Shown one piece after another: positions 11,473 to 20,134 of a stretch of DNA of 64,000 nt. The notes under the pieces were generated by a model. The model had not been told where the DNA came from. It saw only the letters and a list, made by a program, of their open reading frames with translations, and made no database searches. Each line of letters starts with the position of its first letter. Positions within the stretch are counted from its first letter, which is position 1. This stretch comes from Tiliqua scincoides (taxonomy: Eukaryota > Chordata > Lepidosauria > Squamata > Scincidae), in contig NC_089822.1 of assembly GCF_035046505.1 (NCBI RefSeq), positions 98,278,659-98,342,658 of the forward strand, given 5' to 3'. The position numbers and the translations under genes were made by a program.

Positions 11473-11568
11473 TAAGGCTACAATCTTATCCACACTTTCC
11501 TGAGAGTAAGCCCCACTGACTATCATGGGACTTACTTCTGAGTAGACATGAATAGAATTAGGCTCTAA
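11473..11568. mobile_element. Family B palindromic miniature transposon, B3, abutting A2
   Basis: 90 bp bounded by TAA on both sides (11473..11475 and 11566..11568). Arms GAGAGTAAGCCCCACTGA and ATGGGACTTACTTCTGAG fold together. It touches A2 directly, sharing the TAA. Confidence 0.8.
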
Positions 11569-12161
11569 GACAGCTGCCCCTTGTGATATTGTGGCATAAA
11601 CTTTCATGAACTGGCTAATTCTCCATTCTACTTCAAACTGCACTTTAAACTGTGTATGCAGCAGGCAGACAGGCACATGTACTCATAGATACTCCAATCA
11701 ACTTCTTGGTCTCTCTGCTTATGGTCTTGGTCCAGCTGTGACACTCATTCATAATCCAACACAGCCCATAGTCAGGACTGGCACAAGCATGAGGCTGTTT
11801 CATGGTAACTTGTTCCATTAGTTATGAAGAACTTGAGCAGGATTAGGACTACTGTCAGTGTATAGTAAAAGCATCCCTGAACAAACATGTAAACTGAGTA
11901 AAATAGATTCTAGATTAAACTTGTCAAGGGAACAAAATAGACCTCCAGTAGTTCAAATTATTGCATACTAACTGGGCAAAGAGGCACCTTCTAAAGTGGT
12001 GTCCTCTTACATTTGGGGGATGGTGGAGCAACTGTCCCTTGTCATCCCAGCATGACTTCTTTTCCAGTTGCTCTCATCTCTTTCACTTCTTGTTTTAAAT
12101 TGTGGGCCCTTTGGGGACATGGAACTATTTATTTAACCCTGCTTCCAGCACTTTTATAGCA
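11569..12161. other. No gene seen
   Basis: Nothing recognised. Confidence 0.6.
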
Positions 12162-12247
12162 CAATCATAATCCTATTAGGCTACTCAGAAGGAAGATCCA
12201 TTGAGTTCAATGGGACTTATTCCCAGAAAAGTGTGTATAGGATTGCA
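12162..12247. mobile_element. Family B palindromic miniature transposon, B4
   Basis: Arms CAGAAGGAAGATCCATTGA and CAATGGGACTTATTCCCAG, ending GTGTATAGGATTGCA. Followed within a few bases by A3. Confidence 0.7.
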
Positions 12248-12248
12248 A

Positions 12249-12566
12249 AGGGCCCAGTCCTATCCAACTTTCCAGCCCTGAGGTGAGGGAACAAATGTTC
12301 CCTTACCCTGCGGAGCCCTTTGTGATGATCCCAAAGTAAAAATAGACTCCCCACCACAGGATGCAGCACATGCCTCATTGGCATGGTTGGCAACCTTCAG
12401 TCTTGAAAGACTATGGTATAAGCCTACAGCACCCGGTATTCCCAGGCGGTCTCCCATCCAAGTACTAACCAGGCCTGACCCTGCTTAGCTTCCAAGATCA
12501 GATGAGATTGGGCATGAGCAGGGTAACAGTTGCACCGGTACTGGAAAATTGGACAGGATTGGGTCC
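12249..12566 (-). mobile_element. Family A miniature transposon, A3, split by a 5S SINE
   Basis: Left end GGGCCCAGTCCTATCCAACT, right end GAAAATTGGACAGGATTGGG. The family-A palindrome GGGAACAAATGTTCCC is present. A minus-strand 5S SINE (12387..12534) interrupts it, so the DNA element is older. A 20-bp foreign insert lies at 12323..12342. Confidence 0.8.
12387..12534 (-). mobile_element. 5S-rRNA-derived SINE inserted in A3
   Basis: On the minus strand: 5S body with AAGCTAAGCAGGGT and GGATGGGAGACC, then the shared tail ending GGTTGCCAA at 12387. Same structure as 1538 and 3409. Confidence 0.9.
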
Positions 12567-12569
12567 TAA

Positions 12570-12982
12570 GAGCCCAATCTTGAGCTCTTCAGCACCGGCA
12601 GTACAAGTGAACTGCCAGTGTTGTGTATTGCAAACATGCCGTAAGGCATGCCTGTGATATCCAGCGCTGAGTCAGTGCCTGAGCCAGCCTAGCACCAGTT
12701 GACTCTGAGCTAGGTAAGAGCTCCTGCGGTGGTGAGGACCTTGGGGGTGGAGGGAGGCATTTCAGGGCAGAGGGAGGAACCGGGGTGGAAGGGGTTGGGA
12801 CCGGCAGAGCTCTCAAGTCTGTGCTGGCAAAATGGATGGCACAGACTTGAGAAGCCTTACTGTAGGGCTTGGGGTTTTTCCCTGAGGAGACCTCTGGCGA
12901 CTGTCACGGGGCTATAGGATGCAGCGGTAGCTGCTTTGGTACTGCTGCACCCGGCGGTAGCGCCACCTTTAGGATTGGGCTA
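12570..12982 (+). mobile_element. Family C miniature transposon, C3
   Basis: Begins GAGCCCAATCTTGAGCTC right after the TAA ending A3, and finishes CACCTTTAGGATTGGGC. Carries the hairpin CATGCC-GTAA-GGCATG at 12635..12650. Open frames inside (such as 12729..12917) have no domain. Confidence 0.7.
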
Positions 12983-14580
12983 GAAGACCCTTACCTACCT
13001 CACAGAGCTCTTTTGGCATTGCTGAGGGAGCTCTGTTAGGGTAGGGCTTCACAGATCCCTGCAACCTTGAAAATTGTCCATTATTTCCAAAGTCTGTTGA
13101 ATTGAGGACCTCTAAATTGAGGGTTTTCATCAGGTATAGGTTAAATGCCTGCATTTGCAGAATTAAGTGTGCTTTCACCCTCCTCCTAGTGGTCAAGATG
13201 GGCATGGCAGTGATAACAAGTGTCACAGGCAAAGACAGGCATGTTCCCCAATTAGATTTGTAATTAAGTTCAACAAACTAAGTGATCTTATCCTCAAATC
13301 AGGATATAGCTCAGTTTAGTTTGAGCCCAGTTATGAGCCGAGTATGACCTCAGTAGTAGGTCTGATGAGGGGGAGGGAGTTGAATTCTTCTCTTGTTTAA
13401 ATTGAAATATAAGCTGGAGACATATTCAGAGGTCATGTTTGCCTTCAGATTGAAAGTGAGTATTGCAAACTGCCAAAGGTTGGAATCCAAGGCTGGGAAT
13501 GACAAACTTCAGTGGAGATTCTTCTCCTAGGTGGTTACAGAAAAACCACTAATTGCCAAACTCCATGTTGTGTATGTCAAGGATCAAGCCTGTAGTAGGC
13601 TTGAAATGATGATCCCAAAGTAAAAACATTGCAGCGATGCAGGGGATCATTGTGGAGAGCAGCCAAAGTATGATATGTTGATATGTTCAACATTATGCAC
13701 TTGCATTGCTTATTAGGGTAGAATAGTTTTATCTCCACAAATCCTTCTAACTCAGGCTCTCATTGCCCGCCCACCCCTTGCATGGCTATAGCCCTAGGGG
13801 CAGAGCTAAACAGGTATGATTTTAAGCAGCATCTCTTCCTTTTGGATTGTTTGAGCCCGTTTTTATATCACATCAAACAAAACACTCTGGCACAGTGTAC
13901 GTCCTCCCCGTTCTGCTGGATGCAGCACGGCTTTGTATATCCAGCCTGGCCTCTCCTGGTTTTGGGCCTGTGTTGTTTTCACTTGGATTTTAAATATGCA
14001 TGCCTTTTGGGTTCTCATTTCTGTTTCATGAAGTCTAACACCGCCTTAGTGCACAATTAAAGAATACAGCGTCAGCAGCATGAGCCTTATTACCATCAGA
14101 TATTGGTAATTTCATTTTCAGTGCTACTGAAATCACTCAGGATGAAGGGAGGGGAAGGAGGCCCAGCTGAACAAGGTGAAATTAGCTCTAAAAGGCAAAC
14201 GGCTGCCGAGAAAGGTACAAGAGAGCCTTGGTTTGAAAAAGCATGTAGTAAAGTGAATGACAGAGGAAACAAGCATCCATTAGGAGTGGCCACACATGGA
14301 ATTACCACTGAATGAAACTCAATAAGCTTTTATAGGCACTGGCCAGAGCTGTGCTGCAGAAGGAGATAAGAGAAGGTAACCTGCAACTGAGGGGGGGATG
14401 CCACAAAAGATGGGTGGGAGGGAGAGCATTTAAAAAGTTCTGCATAAAATGAATATGAAGATGCTGGAAACATGGAGGATGGATATGTCAAAGACCATTC
14501 AGTTGTCCTTCTCCTACAACAGTATAGTTGCCTGCACTGAGTAGAAGATGGAACTAGATGACTTCCAACTCCAGCATTTA
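12983..14580. other. Intergenic DNA, no gene seen
   Basis: Mostly unique. 13607..13626 is the 20-mer that also occurs inside A3 at 12323..12342. Confidence 0.55.
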
Positions 14581-14735
14581 AATTCTCTGCGTATTATTTT
14601 TCAAGTTTCTATACCACTCTTCCCCCAAAGTGCTCAGAGTGGTGTACACAGCTGCTCTCCTCCTTTTGTCCTCACAACAACCCTGTGAAGTAGGAGAGGC
14701 TGAGAGAAAGTGACTATTACTACAGTACTCCATTT
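14581..14735 (-). mobile_element. MIR/CORE-SINE-like remnant
   Basis: Has the conserved block CCTCACAACAACCCTGTGAA followed by GTAGGAGAGGCTGAGAGA, typical of old CORE-type SINEs read in reverse. Ends are not defined. Confidence 0.5.
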
Positions 14736-14812
14736 CAGGAACTGTCTTTCTATTATAAATGCAGTCTAAACTTTAATATTTCCTTCCCCTTCAGTTTTCC
14801 TGTTCCTTACTG

Positions 14813-14895
14813 TGCAGTCCTATGCATAATCAAAAGCCAGCCCCATGGTGTTCAGTAGGGCTGACTCCCAGGAAAGTGTGTACAGGATTGCAGCC
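14813..14895. mobile_element. Family B palindromic miniature transposon, B5
   Basis: TGCAGTCCTATGCATAATC at one end and GTGTGTACAGGATTGCAGCC at the other. Directly followed by TTA and then C4. Confidence 0.7.
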
Positions 14896-15413
14896 TTAGG
14901 ACCCAATCCTGTGTGGGCCAAGCACCAGTGCTGAGCTCCAGCACCAGCACTGGGTGTCACAAATGTGCTGTAAGGCACATCCATGACAGTTGGAGAGCAG
15001 GGACTGCCAGCGCTGGACTCAGCACTGGAGGGACGCCTCTCCAAGCAAGGCAAGAGCTCCAGGTGGCAGTAAGGGCCTTGGGGGCAGGGCGGAGGCGTTC
15101 CAGGGCGAGGGGAGGACTGGGAGAGCAGGGTGGGGGAAGTGACCAACCTGGGACGGGGGGTGGGATTGGCAGATCCCTGCTCCACCGTATCCTATCCACT
15201 GTGTTGGGTTGCAAAGCCTGACATGGAGGTTCTCAAGTCCGCGCTGGCAAAATAGCCAATGCAGACTTGAGAAGTCCCTCCCATTATGGGGCTTGGGTCT
15301 TTCCTCAGGGGGAGGAGACCTCCAGCAACCCTGGTGGTGCCGCTGGATATGGTGGTAGCCATTTTGGTGGTGCTGCATCTGGCAGCAGCGGCGAGTATAG
15401 GATTGAGCTGTTA
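14896..15413 (+). mobile_element. Family C miniature transposon, C4
   Basis: 512 bp with TTA on both flanks (14896..14898 and 15411..15413). Ends GGACCCAATCCTGTG and AGTATAGGATTGAGCTG. Hairpin ATGTGC-(T)GTAA(G)-GCACAT at 14963..14980. Frames through it are GC-rich and lack domains. Confidence 0.75.
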
Positions 15414-16680
15414 GTTCCTACGTTCTGTAGATGTGTTGAGCCAAGTGGCTCGTAGCCGCCCTCCCTCTCTCTTTTGGCAGTGCACCACTGAAATGTGATG
15501 GATACCCATCACCTTTCAGTTTTATCCTGTGTTTAAAGGCCATTGCAGATGCAACCATCACTTTACAGACAACTTGATTTTCTGTCATTTGTTCAGGAGC
15601 CTCATTCTGAGGGCTGATTCATGCAATCTCCTGGATGTAATTTAGCATCCCCTGATGGTGTGAAGTGAGAAGGGGAAATGAGTATCTCTAAAGTCATGGG
15701 GGGGGGGGACGACGACGACAGTGGAGAGCTGTGATTGGCCAGGATTCCTGGTCTCAAGTTCTGTGTGTGTTTTCAAGTCGACTTGCTTCTTTACTGTCCA
15801 TGTGCAGCAAATACCAATGAATGCACAACAGCTTTGTCTGTTAGAGAATTGGCCCAAGGATTTTTTCTGTCGTCCCCCCCCCCAGTCTTAGTCAAATTAG
15901 CATTTTTGTGTCATATTATATGCATAATAATAGCACATGAAATGACCAAGAGTTGACTGGTTTTCTCATTTTCATTTTTAATGCCTGTCACTTCTTTTTT
16001 TCCTTCCCTTTGCCATTGTGTCTATGCTCTGAGCCAGTGATGGAGATCAGCAGCTGCTGTGCCCTGAAGCTCAGGAGATAGCAGCTTATGGGATGTTGCT
16101 TCTGTGTTCTCTCCTAAAGCACAGACAGTGGCCCTCTCTCTCCAATAATTTTCACAGTCGAGGCATGAGCGCATCAAATACTGGTCTCCCAGGAGATTCC
16201 CACTTGCCTGTAAGATGGGGCCCAGTGTGGGCCCTAGCCTGCACACGGAGTGTGAATTAGTTTCAAATGGTGTCACAAGCATTTTGCAATGTGCAGAGCA
16301 CCTCCCAGTCTGTCTTTGTCTTCACAGCATCCCTGTGCCATTCAGTATAATACCAATTTTATAGATGAAGATGAAAAAGAATTGATTGACTGCAATTCTT
16401 TGATTACAGCAATGGGGCCCAAACTAATACTGTACTTTTAAAAAAGCGACTGATATCAGCAACATAAATCCTTTTTTATTATGTTTTTATTATTGTATTT
16501 CAAACTCCAAGAAGTGCACCTGGGTTTCTTGGCCTGCTTTACATTAGCAAGGTGGTTGTATGATGCACCCTCAGGCCAAGCTGTAAGCCAACTTCCCACC
16601 CTGTTATTTCACTGCTGGGGAAGTGGGGGATGATGCAATTGACCACAGCAGCATTGAAAGGAATTAGCACCACAGCACCT
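15414..16680. other. Intergenic DNA, no gene seen
   Basis: Includes a G9 run with GAC repeats near 15700 and a C9 run near 15876. No element or gene recognised. Confidence 0.55.
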
Positions 16681-16746
16681 GTTAATAATATATTAATAAT
16701 ATAATAATAATAATATATAATAAAAATATAATAATAATAATAATAT
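16681..16746. repeat. AT-rich TAA microsatellite
   Basis: Imperfect array of TAA/TAATA units with no G or C. Confidence 0.9.
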
Positions 16747-16830
16747 CACCAGCCAAAGCTGATAATACCTGAACAGGAAGTAGAGGTCAAAATATGAAAG
16801 GAGAAAAACATGTCCAAATGTGTACAACTT

Positions 16831-16924
16831 GCAGCCCAATCCTATGCCTATCTACTCAGGAGTATGTCCCATGATAGTCAATAGCGCTTACTCCCAGGTA
16901 AGCTTGGATACAATTGCAGCCTCA
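16831..16924. mobile_element. Family B palindromic miniature transposon, B6
   Basis: Starts GCAGCCCAATCCTATGCC and ends ACAATTGCAGCC, with arms CAGGAGTATGTCCCATGA and GCGCTTACTCCCAGG. First member of a chain of abutting elements. Confidence 0.75.
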
Positions 16925-17113
16925 GGGCCTAGTTCTATCGAGTTTTCCAGTGCTGGAGCAGCCATGCCCATACAATGTGAACTACATTCTGTGGTGGGGA
17001 AGCAGTCACAGAGGCCTCCTCAAGGTATGAGAACGTTTGTTTCCTTACCTCAGAGCTGTAGGTAAGCTCTGTAGGTAAACACCCGTGCTGAAAAGTTGGA
17101 TAGGATTGGGCCC
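16925..17113 (+). mobile_element. Family A miniature transposon, A4
   Basis: Starts GGGCCTAGTTCTATCGAG and ends GAAAAGTTGGATAGGATTGG plus GCCC. Central palindrome decayed (GAGAACGTTTGTTTCC). Abuts B6 and B7. Confidence 0.75.
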
Positions 17114-17118
17114 CAAAA

Positions 17119-17208
17119 GCCCAATCCTAAGCATGTCTACCCAGAAGCTAGTCCCATTATAGTCAATGGGGCTTACTCTCAGGAAAGTGTGGATAGGATT
17201 GTAGGGCC
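17119..17208. mobile_element. Family B palindromic miniature transposon, B7
   Basis: Starts GCCCAATCCTAAGCATG, ends GTGGATAGGATTGTAGGGCC. Arms AGAAGCTAGTCCCATTAT and AATGGGGCTTACTCTCAGG. The TTA after it (17209..17211) is the left target site of A5. Confidence 0.75.
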
Positions 17209-17381
17209 TTAGGGCCCTATCCTATCCAACTTTTCAGTGCTGGTGCAGCCGCAATGCAGCCCCAAGGAAAGGGAACAAACATTCCCTTGTGTGTGGCTGC
17301 CCTCCCCATCATAGGATGCAGTGCATACCCCACTGGCACAGCTGCACCAGTGCTGGAAAGTTGGATAGGATTTGGCCCTTA
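17209..17381 (-). mobile_element. Family A miniature transposon, A5
   Basis: 167 bp with TTA on both sides (17209..17211 and 17379..17381). Ends GGGCCCTATCCTATCCAA and TTGGATAGGATTTGGCCC, and a central GGGAACAAACATTCCC. Best-preserved family-A copy for target-site evidence. Confidence 0.85.
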
Positions 17382-17452
17382 GTCTCTAAGGAAAAAGAAG
17401 TAGGTGGGAGGCTTAAAAAGCAGTTTTGAAAAAATGCATCTGGTCACAGGTA

Positions 17453-17470
17453 ACACACACACACACACAG
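17453..17470. repeat. CA microsatellite
   Basis: About eight to nine CA units between A5 and the small piggyBac-like element. Confidence 0.9.
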
Positions 17471-17483
17471 GAAGTTTAAAAAT

Positions 17484-17555
17484 CTATTTCTGCCTGGCCC
17501 ACAGGTGTACGCATTTGATCCCTGTTGCATATATGCAGCATTGGGCAGAAATGGC
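17484..17555. mobile_element. Second copy of the piggyBac-like miniature element
   Basis: Matches 6906..6978 along its length, including CATTTGATCCCTGTTG and GGGCAGAAATGGC. The flanking TTAA sites are no longer intact. Confidence 0.55.
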
Positions 17556-17568
17556 TGAAAATGACATT

Positions 17569-18243
17569 GGGCCCAATCTTGTCCAACTTTCCAGCACCAG
17601 TGCAGCTGCAATGATCTAAGGCAGTGGTTTTCAAACTGGGGCATCATGACATCCCAGCCTGTGGGTCCTGGCCTCTGCCCCCTTAAGGGGCAGGGGCAGC
17701 CAGGAGACAGGGAGGGGGGCTGCAGGGGCTTGGGTGCACTTGCCCAAGCCTCCTGCAGCCCCCGGGGGTGCAGGGAGCCCTGCACAACCTTCTGCAGGGC
17801 CCTCCAGGTCAGGAAATGTGAAAGCAGAGCAATCGCACCCCGCTCTGCAAAACCGGAAGCGGAGCATGATGGCTCCGCTTTCCCTTCTGATGGGGCTGCA
17901 GAGACTGGGGTGCACCCTCCAGTCCCTGCAGCAGCCGCCTCTGTGTGCGGGGAGCCCTGTGCAAGCACCTGCAGGGCTCCGCAGGTCAGGGAAAGGGAGA
18001 GTGGGACAACTGCACTCTGCTTCCGCAAAAGCGGAAGCAGAGCAGATTGCTCCACTATCCCTTTCCCTGACCTCCCCGGAGAGTTTGAAAACAGCAGATC
18101 TAAGGGAACAACTGTTCCCTTACCTTGAGCAGGCCTCTGTGACTGCCTCCCCCCACAGGACATGCCCCCTTGGGGGAGATGTACAAATACATGCCCCCTT
18201 GGCAAAGCTGCACTGGCACTGGAAAATTGGATAGGATTGGGCC
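17569..18243 (+). mobile_element. Family A miniature transposon, A6, split by a hAT element
   Basis: The left part (17569..17621) begins GGGCCCAATCTTGTCCAACT. The right part (about 18106..18243) holds GGGAACAACTGTTCCC and ends GAAAATTGGATAGGATTGGG. The hAT element at 17622..18097 interrupts it, so A6 is older. A6 ends about 200 bp before the SHB CpG island. Confidence 0.8.
17622..18097. mobile_element. hAT-like element inserted in A6
   Basis: Begins CAGTGGTTTTCAAACTGGGG and ends GAGTTTGAAAACAGCAG. The perfect 8-bp duplication ATCTAAGG lies at 17614..17621 and 18098..18105. The interior is GC-rich, with two related blocks about 180 bp apart (near 17766 and 17947) and an exon-like but meaningless open frame on the minus strand. 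Confidence 0.85.
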
Positions 18244-19051
18244 TTTTGTCACACCACCTTCCTGCGGGGCCACCACTGGATTTAGACACCTGATCCAAGT
18301 GCATTTGGAATTAGGGTGCTGCCTGTCACACACAGCAGGCCCCGCAGCAGGGGAAGAGGGGTGTGTGTGAGAAATCCATCCAGGTAGGCAAAGTGCTGTG
18401 TGTGTGTGTGTCTGTGCATGTGCAATCCGTCCAGGTGTGTCAAGCCTGGAAACAGACCCTTGCCCGTTGGGAGCCTCTCTGCGAGCGCTTGTGCGAGGCC
18501 AGAGCTCCTGGAGACCTCCAGCGGCAGCAGTGGTTGGCAAGCTGGCTGACACCGTGCGCGCGCTGGAGCTGGAGCCGCCTCGCTCACAATGGCACTGAAG
18601 TAAGTCGCCTGCCGGGGGAGAGAGGGGGGGAGAGAACACACACACCCCTCTCGCTCTCTCCCCAGCTCATTGGTGCTCCTCGCCGCCGCCTCGAGGAGGG
18701 CGGGCGACTCGGTGCAGAGGCGCCTCCCCACAGCTGCGTGCCGAGCGCAGGCCAGGCTGTGGCAGGCACTGTGCGCCCGGGAGAGCGCAGGGGGACGCGC
18801 GCCCGGGAAGGCTGCGTGGAGCCGGGGAAGGCAGCGCAGGGCGCCGGGGAGGAGCCGCGCGCGGAGGAGGAGGAGCCGCAGCCTGCGTGCGTCAGGTCCT
18901 GCTGGCAACTCGGCAAAGTTGAGGGAAGCGGCGCCTCGGAGGCGAGCGGAGCCCAGGCAGGAGCGGGGACGGCGCGGGCTCCCGGGGAGCGCGTCGAGGC
19001 GCCTCCCGGGGAAAAGTTGGCGGCAGGGCGGCCGGGCTGGGGGCCGGTCCC

Positions 19052-19111
19052 ATGGAGGGACTGGAGCTGCAGCGCCACCAGCCGCAGCCGGCCCGGGACG
19101 CGCAGCCCTGA
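19052..19111 (+). CDS. Upstream ORF in the SHB leader (19 codons)
   Basis: ATG at 19052 in a moderate context (C at -3, G at +4), stop TGA at 19109..19111. It ends 55 bases before the SHB start. Whether it lies in the mRNA depends on the unknown transcription start, and whether it is translated is not known. If present it could lower SHB translation. Confidence 0.3.
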   Translation: MEGLELQRHQPQPARDAQP

Positions 19112-19122
19112 GCGGGCTCTCC

Positions 19123-19146
19123 ATGGGCGCCACGGGTGCGCCTTAG
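19123..19146 (+). CDS. Second short upstream ORF (7 codons)
   Basis: ATG at 19123 (T at -3, G at +4), stop TAG at 19144..19146, encoding MGATGAP. It ends 20 bases before the SHB start, close enough to influence which AUG is used. Function not known. Confidence 0.3.
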   Translation: MGATGAP

Positions 19147-19166
19147 GCGGGCGGCGGTGCGCCGTC

Positions 19167-19838
19167 ATGGCCAAATGGCTGAACAAGTACTTCAGCCTGG
19201 GCAACAACAAGACCAAGAGCCCCCCGCAGCCGCCGCGGCCGGACTACCGGGACAAGCGCAACGGCGCGGCGGGCGGAGGGCACCACAACCACCATCACCA
19301 CCACAGCCACCACCATCACCACCACCACACCTCGCCCTGCTTCCCGCGCCACGACACCAGCGACCTGCTGCGCGCCTACCGCGCCCAGAAGGAGCGCGAC
19401 TTCGAGGACCCCTACAGCGGCCCCGGCTCGTCGCTGCGCAAGCTGAGGGCGCTCTGCCGGCCCGAGTACTGCGCGCCCGAGGAGCTGCTGGCCGAGCCGG
19501 CCGCCTCCTCCAAGTCCTTCTCCAGCGCGTCCTGCTGCGGCGGGGGAGGCAGTAGCGGCGCTGCCGCAGCCGCCTCCGCCGCAGCCTCCGCGTCGCCCCA
19601 GCTCTTCCGCAGCCACAGCGAGAGGCGAGCGGCCACCCCCACGGACCCCGCCGCCGTCAAGTACATCTCCCCCAAGCACCGGCTCATCAAGATCGAGAGC
19701 AACGAGGGCTGCAAGGGCGGCGGCGGAGGGGGCGCCCCCATCACCTGGAGTCCGCCGGCCGGCTCCGGCCAGAAGAAGCTCAACAAGTGCGCGGAGCAGT
19801 CGGAGGGAGGCAGCGCCTCCTGCACCAAGAAGGAGAAA
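19167..19838 (+). CDS. SHB: SHB exon 1: SH2-domain adaptor protein B, N-terminal 224 residues
   Basis: SHB is a cytoplasmic adaptor linking receptor tyrosine kinases (PDGF, FGF and VEGF receptors, T-cell receptor) to downstream signalling. This exon encodes the N-terminal docking region; the SH2 domain lies in later exons, not seen here. The start MAKWLNKYFSLGN, the proline-rich PPQPPRPDYR (residues 19..28, SH3-binding type), RAYRAQKERDFEDPY (69..83, with a DPY phosphotyrosine-type site), SSLRKLRA (88..95) and YISPKHRLIKIES (166..178) match human SHB as I remember it and not SHD, SHE or SHF. The start context is strong (G at -3 and +4). The exon ends KKEK at a phase-0 GTAAGT donor, as in human. 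Odd features: 14 histidines in residues 39..54, Ala/Ser-rich 129..143 and Gly-rich 184..189 tracts. The reading frame is open upstream without an ATG. Confidence 0.95.
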
Positions 19839-19844
19839 GTAAGT
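19839..19844 (+). other. SHB: Splice donor of SHB exon 1
   Basis: GAGAAA followed by GTAAGT, a full consensus donor. The break after KEK falls at the same place as the human exon 1/2 border, where the next codons begin VTIADDY (recalled from the human protein). Confidence 0.9.
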
Positions 19845-19952
19845 CGCTGGCTTGGGCTACGCCCTGGGTCAAAAGGGGCTTCTTGGGGCAGGTGGGCTCG
19901 GGCACACGTGGCACTGGATACCTGCGCCCTCGTTGACTGGCAGCTGGCTGTG

Positions 19953-20041
19953 GCTGCAGTCCTGTCCTCACTTTCCTGGGAGAAAGTCCCATTGCACTCA
20001 GTTGGACTGACTTCTGAGTAGACATGCATAGGATTGGGCTC
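19953..20041. mobile_element. Family B palindromic miniature transposon, B8
   Basis: Starts GCTGCAGTCCTGTCC and ends GACATGCATAGGATTGGG plus CTC, followed by TAA. It starts 114 bp past the SHB exon 1 donor. Confidence 0.75.
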
Positions 20042-20044
20042 TAA

Positions 20045-20134
20045 CAGGCCAATCCTAGCCACACTTTCCTAGGAGTAAGCCCCACTGACTGTAATGGGAC
20101 TTACTTCTGAGTAGAGAGGCATAGGCTTGGGCTC
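20045..20134. mobile_element. Family B palindromic miniature transposon, B9, abutting B8
   Basis: Starts CAGGCCAATCCTAGCC right after the TAA of B8. Arms TAGGAGTAAGCCCCACTGA and AATGGGACTTACTTCTGAG. Two B copies head the intron back to back. Confidence 0.75.

Larger units (their letters stand above)
18440..19860 (+). promoter_or_regulatory. SHB: CpG island / presumed SHB promoter and leader
   Basis: Sharp rise in G+C and CpG over the surrounding AT-rich DNA, starting about 200 bp after the last transposon and ending just past exon 1. An inverted CCAAT box (ATTGG, 18669..18673) and a GC box (GGGCGGG, 18698..18704) suggest a TATA-less promoter. The transcription start is not visible and is inferred to lie within a few hundred bases downstream of these. 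Confidence 0.8.

Noticed and set aside
17444-18304. 286-codon minus-strand frame as a gene
   Set aside because: It runs across a family A element and a hAT insert; composition is that of GC-rich repeat and no domain is seen.
18596-18606. Donor-like GAAGTAAGTCGC in the leader as proof of an upstream non-coding exon
   Set aside because: A lone donor-like string in GC-rich DNA; no matching acceptor evidence before the start codon.
19167-19838. SHD, SHE or SHF instead of SHB
   Set aside because: SHD starts MAKWLRDYLSFGG and has a much shorter N-terminus; SHE and SHF differ strongly at the start. The MAKWLNKYFSLGN start and spacing fit SHB.
18363-20021. One continuous 552-codon gene over the whole open frame
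   Set aside because: Only 19167..19838 matches SHB. Upstream there is no ATG, and downstream of 19838 the frame crosses a consensus donor into intron and a transposon.
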